Source: Taudactylus pleione
Taxonomy: Eukaryota; Chordata; Amphibia; Anura; Myobatrachidae
NCBI GenBank assembly: GCA_031769625.1
Contig: JAUIMM010000574.1
Span: 2,170,001 to 2,234,000, forward strand
Length of the DNA: 64,000 nucleotides
Reading direction: 5' to 3'
The notes below the pieces were generated by a model. It was not told the origin of the DNA. It saw nothing but the letters and a program-made list of their open reading frames with translations, and made no database searches. Made by a program: the position numbers and the translations under genes. This document shows, piece by piece, positions 1 to 9,962 of this stretch. The stretch's first letter is position 1; the number at the start of each line of letters is the position of its first letter.

Positions 1-208
1 AGTCTATCACTTGTTTTGGATAGCCAATAAAATAAATCCAAACTAATCCGAACTTGCAATAATTTTGGTGAAAAGAAGCGAGTAAAACTGAACCCGACCA
101 TTTCTACCTACATTGTTTCTTGGGGTACAACAATGAGAAAAGCAAGTAACATGGATAACTAGGATCAGAGATGATTTTATTGGCCTTTGCTATATTCTTC
201 CTAGAAAA
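1..208 (-). mobile_element. Rex1-like LINE, C-terminal end of reverse-transcriptase ORF (left piece)
   Basis: Read on the minus strand from 208 downward, this stretch encodes a tail resembling the end of Rex1/CR1-group non-LTR retrotransposon ORF2: a short basic run, then a segment like ANKIISDPSYP, then a degraded region. The family normally has a comparable I-I-x-D-P-S-x-P segment near the C-terminus. It continues the LINE piece that starts at 10,857: when the provirus and one GATG copy are left out, the frame runs on from LDDI into FSRKN without a break. A TAG stop lies farther down (around 110), so the copy is dead. The LINE's 3' end lies outside the window. The family name rests on remembered motifs, not on a search. 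Confidence 0.7.
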
Positions 209-212
209 GATG
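209..212. repeat. Target site duplication GATG, left copy
   Basis: GATG here and GATG at 10,857-10,860 flank the provirus. A 4-bp duplication is typical of gamma- and epsilon-type retroviral integrases. The LINE reading frame is continuous across the join when only one copy is kept, which supports these exact boundaries. Confidence 0.8.
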
Positions 213-1108
213 TATCGATCCTAACTAATCGCTATAATGAAAAGAATTGCTTTCCAAGCTGATTGTGTTTCCAACACACAAAAAGTTATATTGTTAAAAG
301 TACAGTATACCATGCTGTGATCTAGACAATGAGCGGTAAAAACAATTAAAATACAAGGTACAGGCATATTCATATGCACGCGCACTGGTCACCAGTCTAC
401 AGTCATCAATCCAGAGGTCTGTGGTTATCCAAGGAGAATGGCTGGAGATTGGCATCCATACTCGGGCTATATACCTTATAAAGTTCTGTGCAAACAAAAG
501 AAACTAGGTGTCATGTTTTCATTGGTTCTTGCTCCTGGACATTCTGTATCGATGCATGTCATAGGTCAGTTCATATGATGTCATTTGGGGTATGTCCCAG
601 TTCCTCAGATGTTGCTTTATGTGGTTTTCCCGCCGAAGAACTGGTTTAAACTAGTCAAAAGACACTACATACAGCTTTACATTCTAACCACTAATTTCAT
701 ATAGTTCATAACTTGCAGACGCATGATGCGATTTCCTTGTCGATAGAACCGGAAATCTGCAAATAAACAGTGATTTAGAATGGTACCAAACATGATATGT
801 CTACTAGCTTATGCACCTTAAATATCATATACATTACATTTCACAATATAAGTATTCGCTAATAAAACCTCTAATATCAAGCTTAATGCTTGGGAAACTT
901 TTTATAAGAAATGTAATATTTAAGTATGAGAATATTGTGTAGTTTCACTAGTTTGTGTTGTGCGTATGTGTGGGTGCGTGCGCACTCAAGGATATGTGCG
1001 CACGCAAAGTTGCGATGTGAATTGCACAGACATAAATCAGATAAACAGACGACCAACTCGTCAGATAACAATTGTATTGTGATCATATGCAATTATTCTA
1101 CTTTGACA
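213..1108 (-). repeat. 3' LTR of the provirus
   Basis: About 896 bp, paired with 9,963-10,856. By eye the two differ at roughly 70 positions including small indels (about 92% identity), so the insertion is old. In proviral orientation it starts TGTCAAAG and ends CGATA. The TG start is normal, but the end is TA rather than the usual CA, and both copies share this. The purine-rich tract expected just inside the 3' LTR is not obvious. Confidence 0.88.
471..525 (-). promoter_or_regulatory. LTR promoter elements (CCAAT and TATA boxes)
   Basis: On the minus strand CCAAT lies at 521-525, and about 40 bases downstream there is a TATA-like TTTATAAGG (476-482 core) followed by TATATAG. Order and spacing fit a retroviral U3 core promoter firing toward lower coordinates. 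That would make U3 about 650 bp and R plus U5 about 240 bp. In the 5' LTR the matching CCAAT is at 10,276-10,280, but the first TATA motif has a T-to-C change. No clear AATAAA was found downstream, so the polyadenylation signal is unassigned. Confidence 0.5.
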
Positions 1109-1559
1109 GTACAGCCTTTGATAGCAAACAAGATGCTACCACTCTCTGATCTTAACCTTTTGTAGTCATGCATAATAATGTATTATTCAAGGTTATAAAC
1201 GGTGCGACACAAGTAGGTCACTGAACTGTTAATAATGCATTTCAAGAGGGTAGAACAACCCTTATATGTCATCTGCGGATCTGTAGGGATCATTGGTGGG
1301 ATGTGGGATCTCATCGAACCTATCAAGGAAGTTTGGGGTCTTGAGACTACATTATCTAGGATGTTTGAAAATAACTTTAATAATACATTCATGCATGACC
1401 ACATGGTTCCATATTCTATCATCTGATGGTACACTCTAAATCAGGGTTGTAATGCAGTTCTTCCTCCACCTTGGTATCCATACTATCATTGCTTACCACC
1501 ATCATGATTTCATTCTCCCTGTTAGCTTTAGCAGTACATTTTCCACGCTTCATCACAGT
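1109..1559 (-). other. Proviral 3' region between env and the 3' LTR
   Basis: About 450 bp with only short open frames on either strand (the longest about 80 codons) and no recognisable domain. It probably holds the end of the env cytoplasmic tail and the 3' untranslated region. A mildly purine-rich stretch (minus strand, about 1,143-1,165) is the only candidate for a polypurine tract, but it is not adjacent to the LTR. Confidence 0.5.
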
Positions 1560-3184
1560 AGGAACACATCTGACACATCAGCCAATTACTAAGATGACAA
1601 ATAATATGAGGATCAGGAGCTTACCTACACTAGCAACTATTTCCTGGACCCATTTCCTAGACCGGAGAACCATTTTACAGGGTTCAACCATGAGAACCAC
1701 TCTTCTACCTTTTCCTCAACCTCAGTCAATGAGGCATTATGGTTCTTTTGAAATTCCCATTTCAGCTGCAGAATCTCATCCATCTTCCAGTCTATCACCT
1801 CTTTGGGATCACTAGTATTATTTGTGATGTTGGTGCAACATTTGACACCAATTTGGGTGGCCAGAGTCACACAGTATCCACCAGTAACAGATGTTAAATA
1901 ATTTAACACTAGTTTATGTTGCACAAGTTCTTTCTTATAGGCCTGTAGCTCCTTACCAGTGTACCTGAACATGTCCTCATACAACTCAGTGATATCATCT
2001 ATTAATTTAGCAAGGTCTTGGATGTATCTAAAATTTAAAGTACCCCGAGCGATGCTAATGCTACCAAAATTAGGATGCCAGTTGTTTCACTAATCAACTG
2101 TGTGGCTGTATGTACATCACAAGGTATCATATATTTTTTGTCTCTGTGTTCATACTGTTTATGAAGATATGGTGATGGTGTTGTTTTTTTATGAATACCA
2201 AGCATTTCACCATGTGTAAGGGTCATAACCTCTGGGAGTACCCTTCCAAGATAACATAAAACTTCAAAACTCGGATTGAGCCACTTGTGCGCTTTCCTTC
2301 CACATATAAAATACACATCATCTGGGAGTACATAAGGGATAGAATGCATCATTACCATTAAACACATTTCTCTAACAAAGGATCCTATCCCAGGTTCTCC
2401 CATTTGGCTAATACACATCTCTGGTTGTGTAATATCTGCACAGTAGCCAACCATCTCCTTGATGGGACTATGAGTATACCTATACCGGAAATTTCTCCCA
2501 CTGTTAGTAATGTCATGTACAAGTTTATCATCTAGTGGTCCATTATCAGCTCTGTGTGAGAAGGTCATTGTCTGATTGTTCCCGGTCACTTCTCAACTTC
2601 CTGGTTTATTGGAATTGGTGAAGTTTAAACATAAAAGAGTTCTATCTATTTGGTACGGGTGGAGCTTAAAATTTGGAGGTTTGGATTTAATGAATTTCCC
2701 GTCCAGCGTTTTACCCTTATGTAACCCAAAAACCTCAGAGACATTTAACAGGAGTGGTACTAAACCTACATTATGTTGTCCCTGAGACACATGAGTGCAA
2801 ACCCAACACAGTCTGGTTTAAGACCTTACCAACTAAGGAATGGTAATCCTCATAAGGATGCTCACCAAAATACAGGTTACTCTTGGACTGTCATTGCTGG
2901 ATGCACTTTTCATCAATTAGGGATACACAATTTGCACACATACAGTATTCCTCAGACAACAGACCTTCATACTGACTGTGAGTTTCTAGCATGACAGATC
3001 TCTTAATTACTGTACTGGGTTTTGCCAAATACTGCCCTAATGGTTTTATTGCTCCTTCTCCTGACCCCACTCCATCAATATCACCACCAGCCTCCCTCTC
3101 CACCATCTGACCTCCGTCACAGTAACAGAAAATAACAAAACAAATTAATATGATGAGAACCCTGGAAGGAAACACAAAACACAA
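1560..3184 (-). pseudogene. env: Degraded retroviral env (surface and transmembrane subunits)
   Basis: The envelope glycoprotein would be cleaved into surface and membrane-anchored subunits. The frame at 3,184-2,891 begins with a hydrophobic signal-peptide-like stretch (residues about 8-22). The segments at 2,790-2,593 and 2,589-2,035 are one frame split by a single TGA. The second ends in a hydrophobic run (about 2,035-2,075) that resembles a fusion peptide. The frame at 1,984-1,637 is the transmembrane subunit ectodomain, with a heptad-like helix, then a cysteine followed by ten residues and CC, then N-glycosylation sites and a Trp-rich membrane-proximal segment. The membrane anchor is in a different frame at about 1,575-1,640, after a TAG. 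At least two stops and one or more frameshifts break the gene. No receptor assignment is possible. Confidence 0.75.
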
Positions 3185-3256
3185 CCCCAGCCTGCCACTC
3201 CATTGCTGGAATAGTGGTCTGCAAATTTCCCTAGCTCAGGTGTTCCACTGAAATCT

Positions 3257-4402
3257 CTAACTCTCCTGGAACAGGCTCGCAATTGACAGGTCCACATTAT
3301 CTGTCTTGACTCCACCTTGTATCTCCTCCTGGTAATTGACCTTTCTGCAGTGAGTGGAATGGACCCAGGTATCTCTTTCTGCTACTTTCAGCGATGTTGT
3401 ACTTTTCAGCAACACTAGATATGGACCTTCCCACCGGTCTGTCAAACAACCTGAACATAAGAAATTTCAGATCATAACATATTCTCCAGGTTCAACATCA
3501 TGACAGTTTGTCTCAGGCATGTCAGGTGATAACAATTTAAATTTCTGCTGCTGCTGTTTTAGTTGTTTACTCATTGTTATAAGGTATTTCACAGTAACCT
3601 CATTATTACACTTCAGATCATCCTGTGGACAATCAAATGAGGTTGTCTCCCAAACAGTATCACAAATTGGGACAAATTAATAGGATCTAGGAGTGGTCCT
3701 GATGGTATGGAGCACGAGCGGTAAGGCTTCTGGCTATCCCAATCCAGTTTGAACCATGATCTTACTCAATTTGATTTTAATAGTACCATTCATCCTCTCC
3801 AACTTGGCGCTAGCTTGCGGTCAATAAGGGGTGTGAAGCCTACTATTAATACCCATTAACTTACACATGTTCTGGAATACATCACAAGTGAAATGGATAC
3901 CCCTATCACTTTCAATAATTCTAGGGATACCGTATCTGCATACAAATTCCTGAACAATCTTTTTAGCAGTAAACACAGCAGTATTAGTGGCAGCTGGATA
4001 TGCCTCTACCCAATTGGAAAACACATTGGTACAAACTAATACATACTTAAGGTTCCTGTAGGGTGGTAATTGAATGAAATCAATTTGTATTACCTGAAAA
4101 GGTCTGTCTGTCGGAGGGATATGGGATGGTTCGGTAGGGATTGTCTTCCTGACATTTTTCCTCAAGCAAGTCAAACAGGACATAGCCCTCTTTTCAGCTT
4201 GAGATGAAAATTGAGGTGCACACCAGTATGCTCTGACTAACTTACACATACCTCCTTTTTCTAGGTGAGTCGATCCATGCGCTGCCTCAGCCAGGGTTGG
4301 GTAATATGCCTTGGGTGCAACCAGCCTACCTTGTCCATCTCTCCAGAGGACTCCTGACCACATCCCTTTGATCTCCAGACTGCCTTTTCCTGTATGGAAC
4401 AC
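3257..4402 (-). pseudogene. pol: Degraded pol: integrase
   Basis: Integrase inserts viral DNA into the host chromosome. The 4,402-3,821 frame holds an N-terminal zinc-binding motif (H-x3-H in HGSTH, then CLTC) and the catalytic core with Asp in QIDFIQL and Asp in ESDRGIHF. The third acidic residue (Glu in KLERMN, about 3,785-3,800) follows one in-frame TGA. A separate frame at 3,445-3,257 is the C-terminal domain, with RWEGPYLVLL followed by a W-V-H-x-x-H-C-R segment, closely like the gammaretroviral integrase end. Between 3,446 and about 3,780 the frame is broken. Integrase overlaps the RNase H frame because of a frameshift near 4,390. All core catalytic residues are still visible. Confidence 0.85.
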
Positions 4403-4945
4403 AAATTTTGCATCTCAATTAATTTCTGGGTGTCAATCATTAGAAAAACCATCATTTTATCAACTTGCATGTTTACTTTTAACCCTGCTGCCCATTTGGC
4501 AGCTTTTTCTGTTCTGTTATTGCCCAGTGACACTGGGTGATCACATGTATGGGCTTTACATTTGATGACAGCTACTGCCTTTGGTAGTTGGATTGCTGTC
4601 AAGAGTCCTTTTATGTGGTGTGAGTGTGCAACTGGTGTGCCTACTGCCGTCATAAAATTTCGAAGACGCCAAAGTTCCCCGAAAATGTGAACTACCCCAA
4701 AGGCATACCTAGAGTCAGTGTAGATATTAGCTGACTTACCTTCTGCCAGTTCACACACTCTCATTAATGCCACCAGTTCAGCTACCTGTGCTGAATGAGG
4801 TGGACCAAGTGGTTCAGCTTCTACAACATCCTCGTCATCTACAACAGCATAACCTGTGCATAATTCTCCTGTGTCAGTTTGTCTATGACAACTCCCATCT
4901 GTGTAAAACATCACATCTACAGTTTCTAATGGTGTATTACGTATG
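4390..4945 (-). pseudogene. pol: Degraded pol: RNase H domain
   Basis: RNase H removes the RNA strand during reverse transcription. The frame from 4,914 downward starts with FYTDGSC (first catalytic Asp), followed by Glu in VAELVAL, Asp in YTDSRYAF and a KCKAHTCDHPVSLGNN segment. At the last position, where families usually have Asp after a GNR motif, this copy reads NRTEKAA (Glu). That suggests a changed fourth metal ligand, or an alignment slip. It is in the same frame as the upstream RT segment but separated from it by two TAA stops (4,926-4,960). Downstream the frame leaves the integrase frame near 4,390. Confidence 0.85.
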
Positions 4946-4959
4946 TCAGGTTATACAGT

Positions 4960-6508
4960 TTAGGTCTGATTCAAATATTCCATACAAGCATGTGCATCAA
5001 TATACCTGCAAAACTCACCTTCCACCAGTGACTCACCTTCCTCCACCCTTTGTGCATCCTGAGGCATATATGGTAAATACGCTGCTGTGTTTAATGTTCT
5101 GCACCATTTAATGGTGATATTTGCAGGTGCCATTAGAGCTAGTTCCCATTTCATGAACCTATCTGAGGAAACATGTCTGGTCTGGGCAGAATTCAACAAA
5201 GCAGATACAGCAAGGGGTGTATAAACTATCATATCATGACCTAATACTACATCCTCATTCTTACTGACAAAATGAGCAGTTGCTGCTACACTTCTTAAAC
5301 ACGTTGGGAGTGATCTTGCTATAGTGTCCAATTGTGCACTGTAGTATGCTACAGGTCTGCTAGCATCACCATGTTTTTGTGTGAGGACACCTGCTGCACA
5401 GCCATCAGCCTCTGTACAATATAAATCAAAAGGTTTTTTGTAATCTGATACTCCCACTGCAGGTGCTTTTGTCAGACTGTCCTTAAGGTTAAGGAAAGCC
5501 TGCTCTGTTTCCTCAGTTTGTGTGAAACGGTTGTGTTTTGAGGATGACACCAATTCTTGCAAAGGTAAGGCCAAAATAGAAAAACCTGGGATCCACATCC
5601 TGCAGTATCCACACATGCCCAAGAAGGTATGGATTTGCTGTTGGTTCTGCGGCAGTGTCATGGTCTATATGGCCTGTATTCTGTCGGTTGTCAAATGTCG
5701 TAGGCCCTGGGTTAGACAGTGTCCCAAGTATTTAACCTTAGTCTGGCATGGCTGTAATTTGTCCTTTGCAACCTTGTGTTCTATCTGTGAGAGATGAAGC
5801 AACAGTAGTTTAGTATCATTTAAACATGACATAAACAAATCAGAGCACAACAATAAATCATCTTCATATTGAATTAGAACAGATCCATTGCATGGTTGAA
5901 AAGATTGCAAACTGTCATGTAAGGCTTGAGAGAAAATACTGGGGCTATCTATGAAACCCTGGGGCAATTGTGTCAATGTATATTGTACCCCTCTGTAAAT
6001 AAATGCAAAGAGATATTGACAGTCAGGGTGAAGAGGGACAGAGAAGAAAGCTGAACATAGGTCTATGACAGTAAAATGGGTTGCAAATGGTGGAATTTGA
6101 GGATGACTGCTGGATTGGGCACTACAGGGAATTGGCTTTCGACTACATTGTTTACACCCCCAAGGTCCTGTACTAACCTATAGCCCCTCCCGCAGCCTTC
6201 TTCACTGGAAAAATGGGACTATTAGCTGGGCTAGCTGTACGGATTAAAATCCTTTGTTGTAACAACCTTTCAATTATGGGATAAACCCCTAGCTCTACCT
6301 ATGGTTTTAACAGGTATTGAGGGATTTTTGGAGCTTGCCTATTACTTTTTAAATTTACCATTACAGGAGATAAATTTGCCATCAATCCAGTGTCCTGTCC
6401 ATCCTTGGTCCAAAGTGAACCCGGTATTTGAGATAACATGTCTTTTACTTGGGATGGGCTTTGTTCTAAAATGGTAGAGTGAAGCATTAACCTTTGTGGA
6501 GTATCCAA
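4960..6508 (-). pseudogene. pol: Degraded pol: reverse transcriptase
   Basis: Reverse transcriptase copies viral RNA into DNA. The 6,508-6,299 segment holds the family's opening (SLWTKDG...). After one TAG the finger region continues to about 6,200, where the frame is lost. The palm reappears with Asp in VIDLCSAFF (about 6,060), then LPQGF, and then YEDD at 5,857-5,868. Retroviruses normally have YVDD or YMDD here, so the Glu is unusual and may be decay (GTA to GAA is one base). After a TAG near 5,662 the thumb and connection run from 5,661 to 4,960. At least three in-frame stops and one frameshift are present. Confidence 0.87.
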
Positions 6509-6529
6509 TATATCCCTTACCTCATGCGC

Positions 6530-6835
6530 AACCTTCTCTGGGATATCTAAGAATATACCATCAGGGGTACAGTAAATTACTCATCCCATTTTACATAACA
6601 AATCCCTTCCCAGTAGGTTAGTAGGAGCTGCCACTGCCAAGAGAAAGGAATGCTTGGTTTGCAGTGGCCCAATAGTAACTTCTGAAGATTTGGTTAAAGG
6701 ATAATGCTGCACTTTACATGTTACTCCCATTGCTGGTACTGTCTTGTTAGTCACCTGTAAATTAGTTGGAGAATTTAACACGGATCTGGTCACCCCTGTG
6801 TCTACAAAAAAGTATGTTTAGTACCAGCTATATTA
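6530..6835 (-). pseudogene. pro: Degraded retroviral protease
   Basis: Aspartic protease that would mature the Gag-Pol polyprotein. The active-site triad DTG is at 6,794-6,802 in a context FVDTGVTRS. The flap is not obvious. The C-terminal family motif appears as LLGRDLL near 6,590-6,610. A single TGA (about 6,585) separates the domain from the continuing pol frame. Domain length (about 80-90 residues from DTG to the end) is close to normal. It lies between the gag zinc knuckle and RT, in the expected order. Confidence 0.8.
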
Positions 6836-6909
6836 ACTGTCATTGTAGGTTCTTCCCTAGTACTCCCAGTTATCCTGACTGGCTGTAGACTACAGGTATG
6901 ACCTACCCC

Positions 6910-8245
6910 CTAGTGCTGACTGTCACTCTCTAAAAGAGCATTCACTGCCACTATGTGAGCAGGTGATTGTTGGAAGTTTCCTGAATTATGGAGGTGTACT
7001 CTTGGTGGGTATATAGGTGTTCCCTGATTAGGCGGTACCCACTTCTTTACTTTATAGGACCTACTTATATGTCCTAATTGACCACATTTAAAACACATTC
7101 GTGATTCGGATGGGTTAAAAGGTTTTTGCTATGTGGATTGGGGTGCATGATGAGTTTGTGGCTGTGTATGGTATGGATTTTGTGGCAAGGTATGTTGATA
7201 TGTGTTTTGTTGCTGGGTGTGATATGGGTGTTGCGGCTAGGTGTACATTACCTCTAAAGATTGAATGCTCACTGCCATTAGCTTCTCATTTTGTGTTTCT
7301 CTCTTCCTGAGGAAGTTTTTATCGTGTTCTATAGCTGACTCTCTGGGAGCGTCTACCGTAATTCCTCTCCAGTTAGGCTGAGAGGTTTAAACCCTGGTCT
7401 TCATGTTATCTTTGAGACCATCCATAAGTACCTTGATAGCTACTTCCCTGTGGTGTGTATTATCTTTTATATCCTCTATCCCAGTGTACTGAGTAATTGT
7501 CTGCAGTGCTCGGGTGAAATATTCTGCTGCAGACTCACTATCCTTCTGTCTAATAGTGAAAATTTTACTCCAGTTCACTACCACTGGAAAATATACAGCT
7601 AATTGTGTGACTATATGTGTAATGTTCTGCTGATTATCCTCATCAGTTAAAGGTACATCTCCATCCAATACACAAGATGTGATAAACTTTTTCACATTGG
7701 TATTGGAGGGAAGACATGCCTGTAATACCACTCGCCAATCTTTGTTAGTTGACTCGTGGGCATTACCCAGATCCTTAACAAATTTCTGACACTTAGCTAA
7801 CTCTTTTCTAGGATCAGGGAAATCTGACATTATGGATCGTAACTCTGCCCTCATCCATGGACAATGCATAATTACTTCCCTTGTGGGAACTACACCATCT
7901 CCTTTCAGATTCCCATTGGGAACAGTTATTGTCCGGACAGGATGGACGCCTATTACTTTGCTGTTTTTATGATTACCTATGGGAACTTTTACCTTTGTAA
8001 TCTGCATCAATTTCTACTGCTGGTACAATTGATGTGATCCCTTCTGCTGATACACCTGGTTGGATCACTTCCCTTTCTGAGTTCAGTGCTGTTTCTAACA
8101 GATTTACTGCATGTGAAATGGCTGACACTACAACAGGTTCATCATCGATATACACATCTTCCTTATAATTACTCAGGACAGGGTACAAATTACTTGTTTC
8201 ATTTTTATAAATGTTACTATCGGCTGTACCTCCATCTTCTACCAC
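6910..8245 (-). pseudogene. gag: Degraded gag (matrix, capsid, nucleocapsid)
   Basis: Gag forms the particle and packages RNA. The 8,245-7,973 frame is an acidic N-terminal part without a motif I recognise. A frameshift at about 7,975-8,010 leads to the 8,010-7,387 frame, whose end resembles gammaretroviral capsid (a K-D-S-E-S-A-A-E-Y-F segment in the major-homology position). From 7,386 to 7,099 the frame is broken and rich in Gln, Pro and His. The nucleocapsid at 7,054-7,095 has one Cys-His knuckle, C-x2-C-x4-H-x4, but the last ligand is Tyr instead of Cys (HISRSY), so it could not bind zinc normally. At least three lesions are visible. Confidence 0.8.
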
Positions 8246-9309
8246 ATAAGGCGGTGGTGGTGGTGCTCATGCACTATTCCCTTTGCTATTGGAAGAGCTA
8301 CCTTGCGGTGTGTGCTCGTTCCCATGAGGCACGCACACGACATTGTTTACATCGCATATGCACTCCCTTGCGTAGCGTGCGCAAGGTTGACTGGTACACG
8401 ATTTCACGAGCTACATGTACGCACTCCTTCCCGTTATGCTCGCCGACCCGCTAGTCATTTCGGTCAGCTTGCACAACGAAGAGCAAAATACCTGCCTATT
8501 TCAATCTGCCCTGCATGCAGCGAATTTAACCAAGCTTCAACCGCTCACTTCTACATGATTTCACTGAGCTACGTGTATGCACTCCTCCCCTTTTTGAGTT
8601 ACTCTATCCTGGTAGCATGTAATTGTTCCAATAATGCTTACCCTTTCCAGTGATTTTACTCCACCACCCCCCGTCACAATCACGGTCTACCCAACCTTGC
8701 AGTCCAATCGTAATGCCCAGAGAACCTAACTGATCAATGGACTTTGCGACTACATTGAGGGGCCGATCAACAGCTAACCTCCGTATTCCTGATGCACTGG
8801 AAACTTATGGTTAGCTACCGAATACCACAATGTACCTGCTCTATACACTGACCCAGTAGTTTTCCTGCCACGTCAGACACCTACCAAGTTACACAAGGTC
8901 CTGCCAGTGACCTATTCATCACAAGCATACATTCTCTTTCATGCACCTTTTGTTTCCTGTGCAGAAAAACTTTTACTTAAATTTGGCAGTTTTCAATTTA
9001 AAGGGGTTAACCAATTAACCACGCTATGCATATAACAAGACTATTTATCAAAAATGACTGTTTAAACCCATGGCAGTATTACCGGATACACGTGTAGGCT
9101 ATTGTGTGACTTGTCGCATACAAAATAATGCGACTGACACACAAAGCGCAAAATGAAAATTATGCTATTGTGTGACTAGTTGCATATACAATAATGCTAC
9201 TAACACACAAACAGCCAATTAAAGAAACAATCTTTTTCCTCTCTTGTCACCAGATCACATGATAAAGGACATCGATTCAACAACACTGAATAGTAGCTGG
9301 GTTTTGAAC
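8246..9309 (-). other. Proviral 5' leader, gag-proximal part
   Basis: About 1 kb between gag and the foldback element without a recognisable gene. It has several CpG-containing GCGCACG-like words at 8,330-8,440. The open frames here are short and show no domain. It would be the untranslated leader of genomic RNA, where packaging signals normally lie, but none can be identified. Confidence 0.55.
9098..9211. repeat. Two tandem copies of a ~48-bp palindromic unit
   Basis: GCTATTGTGTGAC starts at 9,098 and again at 9,164. Each copy reads GTGTGACT...GCAT, a short A/T-rich loop, then ATGC...ACACACAA, so each folds on itself. The copies are about 66 bp apart and differ by a few substitutions (CpG in the first, TpG or CpA in the second). 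The function is unknown. Confidence 0.65.
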
Positions 9310-9859
9310 ACTGGACCTCATTCAGAGCCCGCTCACAAAATGCAAGCGGTCGCTCTGATTGAGGGCGGCCGCATCACATTTTAAATCCGGCCTCCAGGCC
9401 ACTCGCTAAGCTGTGGGTGACCACCCACAGCTTTAGCGAGTGACCAGGTTGATGGTCGCGATGTTCTCGACCATCGCAACCATCGAGGCTTGCGATGAGA
9501 CCCTTGTTGTAGGGTCTCTTCTGCCACAAGCCCAAGTGAGCTTTCAGCTCTAATAGAGCCGGAAGCTCACCACTGACATCACGAGTGATGTCAGTGGGGC
9601 CATCCACAAATGGCAGGCATTCCTTCGGGAACGCCTCCATTTGGCCAGCCATCCCCCCACCCTGCCTACAAAATGGGGCGAGCTGTCAATCACCATCAAC
9701 AGCCGCCCCATTTGTAGTGAGCACCGGAGCAAGAGAATTTATCTCTCGCTCCAGGGCTTGCGCACACACTGTGCAGCCACTGTGTGTGTGCATGGCCTCA
9801 ACATTGACCCGCTTGTGAGTGCTCAGTGATTGCAAGCAGGTCTGATTGAGACCCATAGT
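9310..9859. mobile_element. Foldback-like element made of a chain of hairpins, inside the proviral leader
   Basis: At least eight consecutive hairpins occupy about 550 bp: 9,316-9,364 (arms CCTCATTCAGAGC...CCGCT and AGCGG...GCTCTGATTGAGG); 9,400-9,442 (20-bp arms, one bulge, 2-nt loop); 9,451-9,475; 9,497-9,518; 9,536-9,569; 9,570-9,597 (13-bp perfect arms, 2-nt loop); 9,598-9,655 (loop TTCG closed by C-G); 9,666-9,717 (14-15-bp arms with an inner stem); 9,726-9,752. The two ends resemble each other in inverted orientation (about GGACCTCATTCAGAG against GGGTCTCAATCAGAC), so this looks like a non-autonomous foldback transposon. No clear target duplication was found and no protein is encoded. 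It could instead be a structured RNA of the provirus. Confidence 0.6.
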
Positions 9860-9942
9860 GCATTCTTACCTACGTATGGTGCCTTTCCACCATTTGTTGC
9901 GGAATCGAGATCTGTACTCTATCGTGCGGCTTTCCATGATGT
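9860..9942 (-). other. Proviral leader between the foldback element and the primer binding site
   Basis: About 80 bp with no motif recognised. In proviral order it lies just downstream of the primer binding site. Confidence 0.4.
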
Positions 9943-9960
9943 GATAACTGCGAGCCCCCA
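9943..9960 (-). promoter_or_regulatory. Primer binding site, partly proline-tRNA type
   Basis: On the minus strand, two bases (GA) after the end of the 5' LTR, the sequence reads TGGGGGCTCG and then CAGTTATC. The first ten bases equal the start of the tRNA-Pro primer site used by many gammaretroviruses (TGGGGGCTCG, then TCCGGGAT). The last eight do not match. Position and spacer are right for a primer binding site, so this is either a decayed proline site or a site for another tRNA sharing that acceptor stem. Confidence 0.7.
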
Positions 9961-9962
9961 TC

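Noticed and set aside
294..1165. Small open frames within the LTRs (and their counterparts at 10,036-10,840)
   Set aside because: They are short, differ between the two LTR copies and show no domain.
2576..5797. Plus-strand open frames over env and pol
   Set aside because: They are antisense shadows of the retroviral genes, which account for the sequence on the minus strand.
8086..8653. Plus-strand frames of about 120 codons in the proviral leader
   Set aside because: They overlap each other in different frames and have no recognisable domain. The region is better explained as retroviral leader and gag start.
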